This document shows, piece by piece, positions 1 through 6,409 of a DNA stretch of 7,343 nt. The notes below the pieces were generated by a model, which had not been told where the DNA came from, did no database searches, and saw only the letters and a list, made by a program, of their open reading frames with translations. A program made the translations under genes and the position numbers. Origin of the DNA: a bacterium HR20 (GTDB lineage: Bacteria > Bacteroidota > Ignavibacteria > Kapaibacteriales > NICIL-2); assembly GCA_002898675.1 (NCBI GenBank), contig BEHW01000098.1:1-7343 (forward strand), read 5' to 3'. Each line of letters begins with the position of its first letter. Position 1 is the stretch's first letter.

Positions 1-1630
1 CTTGCCACGGATTGTCTGGTGCTTTCGGACCGCGCAGCCAGCTGTAGAGGAAATTCACTACGAAAATCAGCTGCGCTGCGCCCACAATGAGCGCACTGAT
101 CGTGATAATGATTTGCAGCGTGTGCATGCTCGGCGGCAGAAATTGGTAGCTTTCGTAGTTGAAGTACCGCCGCGGCATACCCATGAATCCAAGGTAGTGC
201 ATCGTCCAGAACACACCATACGAACCGATGAAGGTCAGCCAAAAATGCACCTTCCCCCACCGCTCGCTCATCATCTTCCCGGTCATCTTCGGGAACCAGT
301 AGTAGATCCCCCCGAAAATGCCGAACACTGAGCTTAGCCCCATCACAACGTGGAAGTGCGCCACGACAAAGTAGGTGTCATGGAGCGGAATATCGAGCGC
401 AGAATTTCCAAGGAAAATGCCCGTCAACCCTCCCGTGACAAACGTCGAGATAAAACCAATGGCATAGAGCATCGGGGTCGTAAAGCGAATATTCCCCTTC
501 CAGAGCGTCCCCAGCCAGTTGAACGTTTTGATCGCCGACGGGACCGCAATGATGAGCGTTGTAATGACAAATGCAAAGCCGAGCCATGGATTCATCCCGC
601 TGACGAACATGTGGTGACCCCACACGATGAAACTCAGGAATGCGATGGCGACCAGGGAGCCGACCATCACTTTGTACCCAAAGATCGGCTTACGAGCACC
701 ATTGGAGAGAATTTCCGAGGTAATGCCCATTGCCGGCAGAATGAGGATGTACACTTCTGGATGCCCCAGGAACCAGAACAAGTGCTGCCAGAGCAAGGGG
801 CTGCCACCATCGCGGACGATGTGCTCACCGCCAAGGACAAGGTGTGGGAGGAAAAAGCTCGTGCCCAGGTGCCGATCAAGGAGCAGGAGTACTGCACCAG
901 CAAAGAGCGCAGGAAATGCAAAAAGACCCAAGACCGCAGCAACGATAATGCCCCAGACCGTCAGCGGCATCCGCATGAGCGTCATCCCTTTGGTGCGCAT
1001 GTTGAGTGCAGTCGTCACATAGTTCAAACTGCCCATCGTCGAAGCAACGATGAACAGCGCAATTGCGATGAGCCACAGGTCCTGACCAAGCCCCGAACCC
1101 GGCGTTGCTTTCGCGAGCGCACTCAGTGGCGGATAGGACGTCCATCCAGCCGATGCTGCACCGGTGCTCACAAAAAGGGAAACGGTGATAACAACACACG
1201 AGAGGAAGTAGAACCAGTAGCTGAGCATGTTCAGGAACGGAAACGCCATATCACGTGCACCGACCTGGAGCGGGATGAGGAAATTCCCAAAGCCGCCGGT
1301 GAGAATTGCCGTAAGCAGGAAAAAGATCATGATCGTGCCGTGCATGGTCACGAGCATGTAATATCCTGGTGTCTGGAGAGTGCCACTCTCCATGTTTGTT
1401 GGCATCAGGAACCGCATGAAGGGCAGGTTGTGATCAGGCCATGCGAGCTGGATCCGGAAGATCCACGACATCACCATGCCGATAAATCCCATGATCAACG
1501 CAGTGATCATGTACTGCATGGCGATGACTTTGTGATCCTGGCTGAAGACATACTTCGTCCAGAAACTCTGGGGCTCGTGGTGATGTGTCTGGACTGCGGC
1601 CTCAGCGTTGGCTATAACGTTGCTTTCCAT
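1..1630 (-). CDS. ctaD: Cytochrome c oxidase subunit I, A1-type (aa3), 3' end cut by window edge
   Basis: Catalytic subunit of a haem-copper oxidase, which reduces O2 to water and pumps protons across the inner membrane. The visible 543 residues (ATG at 1630) contain every key residue. His97 and His427 are the low-spin haem ligands and His425 is the haem a3 ligand. His290, His339 and His340 bind CuB, and Tyr294 in GHPEVY is the crosslinked tyrosine. Glu292 in the same motif marks family A1. The D channel has Asn116, Asp127 and Asn134; the K channel has Lys368 in PSAIKTFNW, with Ser in place of the usual Thr three residues before it. Arg487 and Arg488 match the haem-propionate arginines. Spacings between these residues equal those of the Paracoccus enzyme. 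The protein stops at the edge in SWLRGPKAPDNPWQ, close to the usual C-terminus, so probably only a few tens of residues are missing. It lies 17 nt after subunit II. No clear Shine-Dalgarno is visible at this start. Confidence 0.97.
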   Translation of the reverse strand, partial: MESNVIANAEAAVQTHHHEPQSFWTKYVFSQDHKVIAMQYMITALIMGFIGMVMSWIFRIQLAWPDHNLPFMRFLMPTNMESGTLQTPGYYMLVTMHGTIMIFFLLTAILTGGFGNFLIPLQVGARDMAFPFLNMLSYWFYFLSCVVITVSLFVSTGAASAGWTSYPPLSALAKATPGSGLGQDLWLIAIALFIVASTMGSLNYVTTALNMRTKGMTLMRMPLTVWGIIVAAVLGLFAFPALFAGAVLLLLDRHLGTSFFLPHLVLGGEHIVRDGGSPLLWQHLFWFLGHPEVYILILPAMGITSEILSNGARKPIFGYKVMVGSLVAIAFLSFIVWGHHMFVSGMNPWLGFAFVITTLIIAVPSAIKTFNWLGTLWKGNIRFTTPMLYAIGFISTFVTGGLTGIFLGNSALDIPLHDTYFVVAHFHVVMGLSSVFGIFGGIYYWFPKMTGKMMSERWGKVHFWLTFIGSYGVFWTMHYLGFMGMPRRYFNYESYQFLPPSMHTLQIIITISALIVGAAQLIFVVNFLYSWLRGPKAPDNPWQ

Positions 1631-1647
1631 TGCAGATGCATGTGAGA

Positions 1648-2460
1648 TTACTGAGACATTCCAACAGGTGTTTGCTGGCTAATCCAATCGTTGAACTGCT
1701 CCGGCGACTCAACTGTCAGGACGCCGCGCATGATGTAGTGTCCGACACCGCAGAGTTCAGCACATGGAATTTCGAAGACTCCAGCTTGCGTCGGTGTGAA
1801 CCACATCCGTGTTTTCATCCCAGGCACAACGTCCATCTTCATGCGGAAATGCGGGAGGAAAAAGCTGTGCAGTACGTCTTTCGACCGGAGAATTACTGCG
1901 ATCGGCTTGCCGTAGGGAACGTGCATCTCCGTTGCGAAGATGTCATCTTTCGCGTAAGGGTCGTTCGGATCGAGACCGTAAGGGTTGTCGTCGCTGATGA
2001 AACGAACGTCCACGTTGCCCATGCGCCCATCAGCACCAGGGTAGTGGAACGTCCAGCGGAACTGCTCAGCCCAGACCTCGACAGTGAATGCATCAGCCGG
2101 CGGTGGGCTTTGAATCTTCGTCCAGAGTGTCGTTCCACCTCCGACTAAGATGACAAGCGCAACAGCAACAGTCGCCGCTGCTGAAATCTCGAATGGTGTA
2201 TTGTGTGTGATGTAGGCAGCTTTCCTTTCCGGGCGACCGCGATACCGCCAGACAAAGTACGCGAGCACCACGTGCACTGCGACGAAGACAATCCCCGTGA
2301 TGACAAGCGTAATCATAAAGAGATTGTCAATCTCGCCTCCCTGCACTGATGCAAGGGGTGGGAACCACCACGTCTTGTTCGCGACGGTGTACGCAGCAAT
2401 TACGGTAAACACCAAAAGAAACGCTGCATACCAAAATGCTTGCCGAGATGAAAGCTTCAT
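1648..2460 (-). CDS. ctaC: Cytochrome c oxidase subunit II (CuA subunit of the A1-type oxidase)
   Basis: Accepts electrons from cytochrome c at a binuclear CuA centre and passes them to subunit I. I chose the ATG at 2460 (270 residues, MKLSSRQAFWY), which leads straight into the first membrane helix; an in-frame ATG at 2493 would add 11 residues. Neither has a clear Shine-Dalgarno. Two hydrophobic helices fill roughly residues 8-30 and 48-72, and a third hydrophobic stretch lies near 95-110. The periplasmic cupredoxin domain carries all CuA ligands: His198 (DVLHSFF), Cys233, Glu235 and Cys237 (CAELC), His241 and Met244. The electron-entry motif reads EQFRWTFHYPG, so Phe replaces the Trp of mitochondrial-type enzymes. 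An insertion follows (about residues 145-175, containing ISDDNPYGLDPNDPYAKDD) that I associate with Bacteroidota-type subunits. No cytochrome c domain is fused at the C-terminus. It pairs with the subunit I gene that follows. Confidence 0.95.
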   Translation of the reverse strand: MKLSSRQAFWYAAFLLVFTVIAAYTVANKTWWFPPLASVQGGEIDNLFMITLVITGIVFVAVHVVLAYFVWRYRGRPERKAAYITHNTPFEISAAATVAVALVILVGGGTTLWTKIQSPPPADAFTVEVWAEQFRWTFHYPGADGRMGNVDVRFISDDNPYGLDPNDPYAKDDIFATEMHVPYGKPIAVILRSKDVLHSFFLPHFRMKMDVVPGMKTRMWFTPTQAGVFEIPCAELCGVGHYIMRGVLTVESPEQFNDWISQQTPVGMSQ

Positions 2461-2495
2461 TGGCTTGCACAAAAAGTGTTCTGACTTATGCACGC

Positions 2496-2526
2496 TGTGC
2501 GTGGGTCTTGCCGTTGGACACGCACA
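2496..2526 (-). repeat. Perfect 8-bp inverted repeat in the ctaC leader
   Basis: TGTGCGTG at 2496-2503 and CACGCACA at 2519-2526 are exact reverse complements separated by 15 nt. The element lies 36 bp upstream of the chosen ctaC start. It could form a leader hairpin or be an operator. A weak TAnnTTTG-like element (TATTTTCG on the minus strand, 2541-2534) lies just upstream, which would put a transcription start near the repeat. The symmetry is read directly; the function is a guess. Confidence 0.4.
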
Positions 2527-2564
2527 ACTGCAGCGAAAATAGCACTTTCACATGCTACTCATAG

Positions 2565-2591
2565 GGCTCTGCCCTTGCAGTGCGCAGAGCC
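2565..2591 (-). terminator. Hairpin after the cytochrome c gene (possible terminator or RNA-stabilising stem)
   Basis: GGCTCTGC at 2565-2572 pairs perfectly with GCAGAGCC at 2584-2591 across an 11-nt loop. On the minus strand it begins 5 nt after the cytochrome c stop codon (TAA, 2599-2597). No run of T follows, so it is not a textbook intrinsic terminator. It may cause partial termination or block 3' exonucleases, which would set the upstream ba3/Cu/cytochrome c genes apart from ctaC-ctaD in expression. Confidence 0.5.
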
Positions 2592-2596
2592 GTCAC

Positions 2597-3043
2597 TTAC
2601 TTTTTCTTGCCGCGTGCTGCTTTCACTTTCTGAACATCAGCAACAGTGACAACCGTTCCTGGATTGCCCCAGGAGTTGTACACGTACGTGATCACTGCTG
2701 CGATGTCCTCGTCCTTGTAGTTCGACGGTAGCGGATTCATCACGCCATTGTACTTTTTTCCGTTGACGGTAATGGGGCCTTTGAGACCGTAGACCACCGC
2801 CTCGATGACCTTCTCTTTTGGTGTGTTCTTGAGCCAGTCGGATTTAGCCAGCGGTGGGTAGATCGTCGAAAGTCCTTGCCCATTTGCCTGATGGCATGTG
2901 CTGCAGTAGCCTTTGTAAACCTTTGCACCGCGATCCATCGTTGCCTTATCAGCACCAGCGATGGCAACAGCTGCCATGACCGCAGCTGTGATGAGAACCA
3001 ACTGAACGCTTCTCATAAGTGGAAGGGTGTGGTGGTGAAACAT
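2597..3043 (-). CDS. Secreted class I c-type cytochrome, probable oxidase electron donor
   Basis: A small monohaem cytochrome c of 148 residues. The haem site is CSTCH (Cys47, Cys50, His51). The likely distal ligand is Met102 in YNGVMNPLP, followed by a C-terminal helix (DEDIAAVITYVYNSWG), the usual class I layout. The N-terminus is a signal peptide; the Arg-containing MRSVQLVLITAAVMAA begins at Met10, so an internal start at 3016 is a real alternative. Cleavage probably falls near AIAG/ADKA. The start at 3043 lies 2 nt after the stop of the PCuAC gene, which fits translational coupling. The tail is rich in lysine (QKVKAARGKKK). Its place between two CuA oxidases suggests it carries electrons to one or both, but that role is inferred. 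A haem c carrier of another pathway cannot be excluded. Confidence 0.93.
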   Translation of the reverse strand: MFHHHTLPLMRSVQLVLITAAVMAAVAIAGADKATMDRGAKVYKGYCSTCHQANGQGLSTIYPPLAKSDWLKNTPKEKVIEAVVYGLKGPITVNGKKYNGVMNPLPSNYKDEDIAAVITYVYNSWGNPGTVVTVADVQKVKAARGKKK

Positions 3044-3045
3044 AG

Positions 3046-3468
3046 TTACCGCCGCACGTCAAGCTCGATCGGTAGATCGCCATAGCGCTTGCTCTTGAGC
3101 ACAAGGCGGCACCGATCACCTGCGCCAAGCGCGCGACGAAGGTGGTAGAGCATCACATGCAAACTTCTTGGTTTGAGAACGATTGTTTTTTGCGCTGGAA
3201 CAACAAGCTCACGCAACGGACGCATGCCCATCGTCCCATCACTGTTGCGAACCGTCGTATGAATTTCAGTGTGCTCGGCACAGTCGGACTGCACCGCTAC
3301 AATGGTATCAGGCTGGTTCGTGCGATTCTGAATAACCAGGAATGCACCAGTCACCATGCCACTATCGGCGCTGTACATCCAGCCGTTGCGTAGCTCGATC
3401 GCCGGCTGTGCCTGTGCCCACAGGAGCGATGCCGTTCCTAACCAAAGAGCAACCAAAAAGCGCATCAT
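3046..3468 (-). CDS. PCuAC-type periplasmic Cu(I) chaperone (DUF461 family)
   Basis: A 140-residue protein with a signal peptide (MMRFLVALWLGTASLLWAQA, likely cut after AQA near residue 20) and a cupredoxin-like PCuAC domain. The family metal motif H(M)X10MX21HXM is present with exact spacing: His70, Met82, His104 and Met106. Thr71 sits where many members have Met. Family members bind Cu(I) in the periplasm and pass it to SCO or directly to the CuA site of oxidase subunit II; in Thermus thermophilus this was shown for the ba3 CuA domain. Its ATG overlaps the stop of the SCO gene (ATGA, 4 nt), so both are probably made together. A second ATG follows at once as a possible start. The gene sits downstream of the ba3 genes and upstream of the A1 oxidase genes, so it could serve both. 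Confidence 0.93.
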   Translation of the reverse strand: MMRFLVALWLGTASLLWAQAQPAIELRNGWMYSADSGMVTGAFLVIQNRTNQPDTIVAVQSDCAEHTEIHTTVRNSDGTMGMRPLRELVVPAQKTIVLKPRSLHVMLYHLRRALGAGDRCRLVLKSKRYGDLPIELDVRR

Positions 3469-4049
3469 TCGGATTTTGCCAGTTGTTGAACACGTTCTGC
3501 ATACGCGGCGACATCGAGGGAGCTTCCTTCCCGCCGATCGCGAATGACACCTTGCCGATCCAGCAGAAAGACCGCGTCGGTGTGATCGACAAAGTACACT
3601 TCCTCGCCGCTGGGAAGACGTTCGGTGTAGCTTTTCCGCGCGACGACGCCGAACGCTTCATGAACACGTTCGACATCGGCAATCGTTCCGGTCAGAAGCA
3701 GCCATCGTCCCAAGGGTATTCCCCACACGGCAGCGTAGTAACGGAGTGCACCGAGTGTATCGCGTGCAGGATCGAGCGTGACGGTGGCAAAGACAATGCC
3801 AGTATCGCTACCGACTTTTTCCCACACCTCGAGCATTCGTCCGATTGTCATTCGGCAGATGTCGGGGCAGTGGGTATAGATGAAGCTGACAACGACGACC
3901 TTTCCCCGAAGGTCCGCAGGAAAATTGTACGTTCTTCCGTCCGTTGCCTGCAACGGGCTGCTCCTCGGCGGCTGCTGGCCGCTGCAACCGAAGAGCAGCC
4001 CAATTGCAACGAGGAAAATTTTCCAGCGAATCCTACTGCTGTAGCTCAC
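3465..4049 (-). CDS. sco: SCO1/SenC/PrrC-family CuA assembly lipoprotein
   Basis: A 194-residue thioredoxin-fold protein for building the CuA centre, acting as a copper donor or as a thiol reductant of the subunit II cysteines. The N-terminus has a hydrophobic segment ending in the lipobox LLFGC (Cys22), so it is probably a lipoprotein. The CxxxC metal/redox motif is CPDIC (Cys61, Cys65) after SFIYTH, and the third copper ligand is His156 in YFVDHTDAVFLLD. The TLDPARDT segment is also typical of the family. Length is usual for SCO proteins. The start is GTG at 4049, overlapping the stop codon of ba3 subunit I (GTGA), and its own stop overlaps the PCuAC start (ATGA). This coupling on both sides ties it to ba3 assembly. 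Confidence 0.95.
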   Translation of the reverse strand: MSYSSRIRWKIFLVAIGLLFGCSGQQPPRSSPLQATDGRTYNFPADLRGKVVVVSFIYTHCPDICRMTIGRMLEVWEKVGSDTGIVFATVTLDPARDTLGALRYYAAVWGIPLGRWLLLTGTIADVERVHEAFGVVARKSYTERLPSGEEVYFVDHTDAVFLLDRQGVIRDRREGSSLDVAAYAERVQQLAKSE

Positions 4050-5758
4050 GGTGAGGTGTCGAGCTGTTCGATTTGATTGACGGGCGCAGGATTGTGCGGC
4101 TCATAACCAGGAGCATTCGAGAATGTACCGCGCAGCACATCCCGCACCATCGGCGTATAAGCGATGACGATGAGCACGATGGCAGTGATCACCCACGGAC
4201 GCAGATTCGTAAGAGCACCTGCAGGTTCATCGTGGTACGCTTCCGACAGCGGGAACTCTGCCGCTGGCTCCTTCGTGCGAGATCGCAATGCGGTCGCAAA
4301 AAACACGGTGAAGTATGCGATCATCGCCAGCGTCATGATGATGCCGCCGATCATCGTAACGGTCACGTAGAGCTTCCACTCAGGATGGTAGAACGGGCTA
4401 TCAGGGTTGAGATACGACATGCCGAGATTGGTTCGTCGCGGTTCCCCGTGCAGCCCTCCGCGCATCAACCCCCACGAAAAGGTGAATACGCCAATAAGCC
4501 ACAGGTATGGCACCGCAACTGCCAATCGCTTGAGTCGAATCTCTTTGCCTGTGTACGTTGCCAGCAAGTGCAAGCTCATCCCTAAGAACGCAAGGAGCAC
4601 CGGACCAGCAACAGTGAGGTGGAAGTGCCCCGGCAGCCAGCTGGTGTTGTGCACCAAGAGGTTCATCGAGTACGACGCGTTGATGATTCCCGAAATCCCT
4701 CCCAGGATGAAGATGATCAACCCAGCGATGAGGTACGAGAACATCCACCCATCCGTGCTGAAGAATGGCTGCTTGACGATCCAATCGAACAGTCCACGTG
4801 CGCCACGTTGGCGTGCACCGTACTCGAGCGAAGCAGCCAGCGTAAACGCGGTCAGCAGACTCGGCAGTGCAACAGCGAAGGTCAAGAACGAATGGAGCAG
4901 CTTCGACCCAGAACTAATGGCTGGCTCAGCAAATTGGTGGTGCGCCCCGACTGGAATCGAAAAGAGGATGAACATCATGAACACCAGCCGCGCCACTTTG
5001 TCCGAGTAAAGCTTGCCGCCACTAAGACGTGGCAACATCGTGTAGTACATCGTGTATGCTGGCAGAAGCCAGAAGTACACCAGCGGATGCCCAAAAAACC
5101 AAAAGAGCATGCGTGCGAGTGGCACGTTCACTTCCTGCGTCCACCCAAGCGACCACGGGAGAAGCAGCACCACTACTTCGATTGCTACCGCAACCGTTGC
5201 AATGAGCCAAACGATAAACGTTGCGAACATGCCGACAACCGCCAGCGGCGTCTTTTCGCCAGGATGCTCCCGCCGCCAGCGGAGATAGAGCGGGATCCAA
5301 TTGAAGAACGCTATCCAGGAGCCAATGATGAGCAACGCCGCCCCAAGGTAAAAGAACGGATGTGCCATCAACGGCGGATAGAACGTGTAGAGCACCGATG
5401 CCTTGCCCGCCAAAATTGCCCACGCTGCCATCAGTGTGCCGACGATCATCATGATGCCTGAAACCCACGCCCACCGCAACGGCAGCTTCATGCCCAACGC
5501 ATACGGCACCAGGGCATTCCCGAACGCAACTGCAAAGAACGTGGTGAACACGATTGCATTGACAACGCCATGGAGCGTGAGCGCCTGGTAGTACTCCCAC
5601 CCCCAGAACTCCGCTGCCTGAATGACACCTGCGCGGAAGAGTACTTGCAGCAATCCAGCGTAAATACCCAGCACCAGCAGAACCACCGGGAGTGCAATTT
5701 CCAGCAGAACGAGCCGACGTGCCCACGGCTCAACCGGGAGCTTCAACGTTGCATTCAT
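4046..5758 (-). CDS. cbaA: B-family (ba3-type) cytochrome c oxidase subunit I
   Basis: Catalytic subunit of a B-type haem-copper oxidase, 570 residues (the Thermus enzyme has about 562). Ligands: His63 and His380 for haem b, His378 for haem a3 (PGHFHLTVAG), and His224, His273 and His274 for CuB, with Tyr228 of GHPLVYFWLLPAY as the crosslinked tyrosine. The Glu of A1 enzymes is absent from this motif (Leu226), as expected for family B. The single K-type proton path seen in Thermus ba3 is kept: Tyr235, Tyr239, Ser300 and Thr303 lie at the matching offsets. AHHQFAEP and VHNTSWLPGHFH are further family signatures. The ATG at 5758 overlaps the subunit II stop (ATGA) and has GGAGG 7 nt upstream. 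Its stop overlaps the SCO start. By family knowledge, such enzymes have high O2 affinity and pump fewer protons. The haem types here are inferred. Confidence 0.96.
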   Translation of the reverse strand: MNATLKLPVEPWARRLVLLEIALPVVLLVLGIYAGLLQVLFRAGVIQAAEFWGWEYYQALTLHGVVNAIVFTTFFAVAFGNALVPYALGMKLPLRWAWVSGIMMIVGTLMAAWAILAGKASVLYTFYPPLMAHPFFYLGAALLIIGSWIAFFNWIPLYLRWRREHPGEKTPLAVVGMFATFIVWLIATVAVAIEVVVLLLPWSLGWTQEVNVPLARMLFWFFGHPLVYFWLLPAYTMYYTMLPRLSGGKLYSDKVARLVFMMFILFSIPVGAHHQFAEPAISSGSKLLHSFLTFAVALPSLLTAFTLAASLEYGARQRGARGLFDWIVKQPFFSTDGWMFSYLIAGLIIFILGGISGIINASYSMNLLVHNTSWLPGHFHLTVAGPVLLAFLGMSLHLLATYTGKEIRLKRLAVAVPYLWLIGVFTFSWGLMRGGLHGEPRRTNLGMSYLNPDSPFYHPEWKLYVTVTMIGGIIMTLAMIAYFTVFFATALRSRTKEPAAEFPLSEAYHDEPAGALTNLRPWVITAIVLIVIAYTPMVRDVLRGTFSNAPGYEPHNPAPVNQIEQLDTSP

Positions 5759-6225
5759 TGCTCGCCCTCCATCGCAGTATGAGACACCACAATCGTTCCC
5801 GCCATCAGATGGTGCGCTGTTCCGCAGTACTCGTGGCAGAGTACGCGGTAGGTACCTTCCCGATCGAACTTGAGCCGCGTGTACGTTACCGCACCGGGGA
5901 CGGCCATCAGGTTTGTGTTGGTGCCTTCGACGTGGAACCCATGCACGACGTCAGCGGAGCTCAGGTACAGATCAATCTCCGCACCCGGCGGGACAGTGAT
6001 CTCCGGTGGATCGAACATCCACATCCGCGCGACCGTGTGCACTTCGTAGCGAAGCGGCTGATCAGAGGTCTTGAACGGTGGAGCGCTCTCGACAAATGGC
6101 TTCCGATCAGTAACGCACGTCGGAACGTCAACGCCGTAGTTTGTCGCTGCAACGACAATCGCACCGAAAAAGACAACGAGCAGGAGGATGGCAATAACCA
6201 TCACCGTTTTCTCAATGCGGTCCAT
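5755..6225 (-). CDS. cbaB: ba3-type cytochrome c oxidase subunit II (CuA subunit)
   Basis: A 156-residue subunit with one N-terminal membrane helix (about residues 7-27) and a periplasmic CuA cupredoxin domain, the short form typical of ba3 oxidases. Ligands: His95 (VVHGFHVEGTN), Cys130, Glu132 and Cys134 (CHEYC), His138 and Met141. Spacing matches the Thermus CuA domain, although that protein has Gln where Glu132 stands here. The N-terminal Glu5 (DRIEKTV) may match the Thermus Glu that opens the K proton path; this is a tentative alignment. Start ATG 6225 has GGAGG 5 nt upstream, overlapping the end of the preceding mini-subunit gene (stop 6230-6228, 2-nt gap). The last codon overlaps the subunit I start (ATGA). 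Together with its neighbours it forms the complete three-subunit ba3 enzyme. Confidence 0.95.
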   Translation of the reverse strand: MDRIEKTVMVIAILLLVVFFGAIVVAATNYGVDVPTCVTDRKPFVESAPPFKTSDQPLRYEVHTVARMWMFDPPEITVPPGAEIDLYLSSADVVHGFHVEGTNTNLMAVPGAVTYTRLKFDREGTYRVLCHEYCGTAHHLMAGTIVVSHTAMEGEQ

Positions 6226-6227
6226 GG

Positions 6228-6347
6228 CTACCTCCGTCCCAACAGTTCAGCGTACATCGTCAGCCACAGCATGGCGTAGAATACCACCAGCGTGGCAAAG
6301 AAGGCGATTGCGCCTTTCGGTACAAACTGCTCTTGTTGCTCATGCAT
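6228..6347 (-). CDS. cbaD: ba3 oxidase mini-subunit IIa, 39-residue single-helix membrane protein
   Basis: A short gene, easily missed. It encodes 39 residues starting MHEQQEQFVPKGAIAFF and ending MYAELLGRR, with one hydrophobic helix (about residues 12-34) and a charged end on each side. It resembles subunit IIa of Thermus ba3 oxidase (34 residues) in length, in the PKGA motif just before the helix, and in the Tyr-Ala near the end of the helix. That small protein supplies a helix that stands in for one missing from the short subunit II. The gene has a strong Shine-Dalgarno (GGAGGG, 7 nt before ATG 6347) and ends 2 nt before cbaB, so it is the first gene of the operon. Recognition rests on position, size and a short motif. 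Confidence that it is coding is high; assignment as IIa is good. Confidence 0.85.
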   Translation of the reverse strand: MHEQQEQFVPKGAIAFFATLVVFYAMLWLTMYAELLGRR

Positions 6348-6354
6348 CGTGCAA

Positions 6355-6360
6355 CCCTCC
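6355..6360 (-). promoter_or_regulatory. Ribosome binding site of the mini-subunit gene
   Basis: GGAGGG on the minus strand, 7 nt before the ATG at 6347. It is one of the best Shine-Dalgarno matches in the window and supports translation of the 39-codon gene. It also selects the ATG at 6347 over the out-of-frame ATG at 6343. Confidence 0.75.
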
Positions 6361-6385
6361 GCACACAGTGATGGAACATTCGTTC

Positions 6386-6402
6386 GATGCACGTTGTGCA
6401 TC
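6386..6402. promoter_or_regulatory. 17-bp perfect dyad, candidate operator of the ba3 operon
   Basis: GATGCAC-GTT-GTGCATC: two 7-bp arms in perfect inverted symmetry around a 3-bp centre. The 3-nt loop makes a stable RNA hairpin possible but a protein-binding site more likely. It lies about 40 bp upstream of the first start codon and next to the candidate -7 element (6417-6410), so a bound protein would cover the expected transcription start. I do not recognise the regulator; it is not a canonical FNR/CRP site (TTGAT-N4-ATCAA). Confidence 0.5.
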
Positions 6403-6409
6403 ACACCAG

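Noticed and set aside
350..1645. Long plus-strand open frame (431 codons) opposite the A1 subunit I gene
   Set aside because: Its translation is rich in Arg, His, Cys and Glu with no domain, and it mirrors a gene with every catalytic residue on the minus strand. It is open by codon bias only.
2461..2493. Longer ctaC start at the ATG at 2493
   Set aside because: It would add a short polar and Cys-containing stretch before the natural MKLSSRQ start of the first helix. It is possible, but no ribosome binding site supports it.
3342..4076. Plus-strand open frame of 244 codons across the PCuAC and SCO genes
   Set aside because: Spans two well-supported minus-strand genes and shows no family features or ribosome binding site.
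4619..5461. Plus-strand open frame of 280 codons opposite ba3 subunit I
   Set aside because: Low-complexity, highly charged translation with no recognisable motif; antisense shadow of a conserved membrane protein gene.
4046..6347. Could the upstream oxidase be a quinol (bo3-type) or cbb3 oxidase?
   Set aside because: Subunit II has a complete CuA site, which quinol oxidases lack, and there are no CcoO/CcoP-type haem c subunits. Subunit I follows the B-type ba3 pattern.
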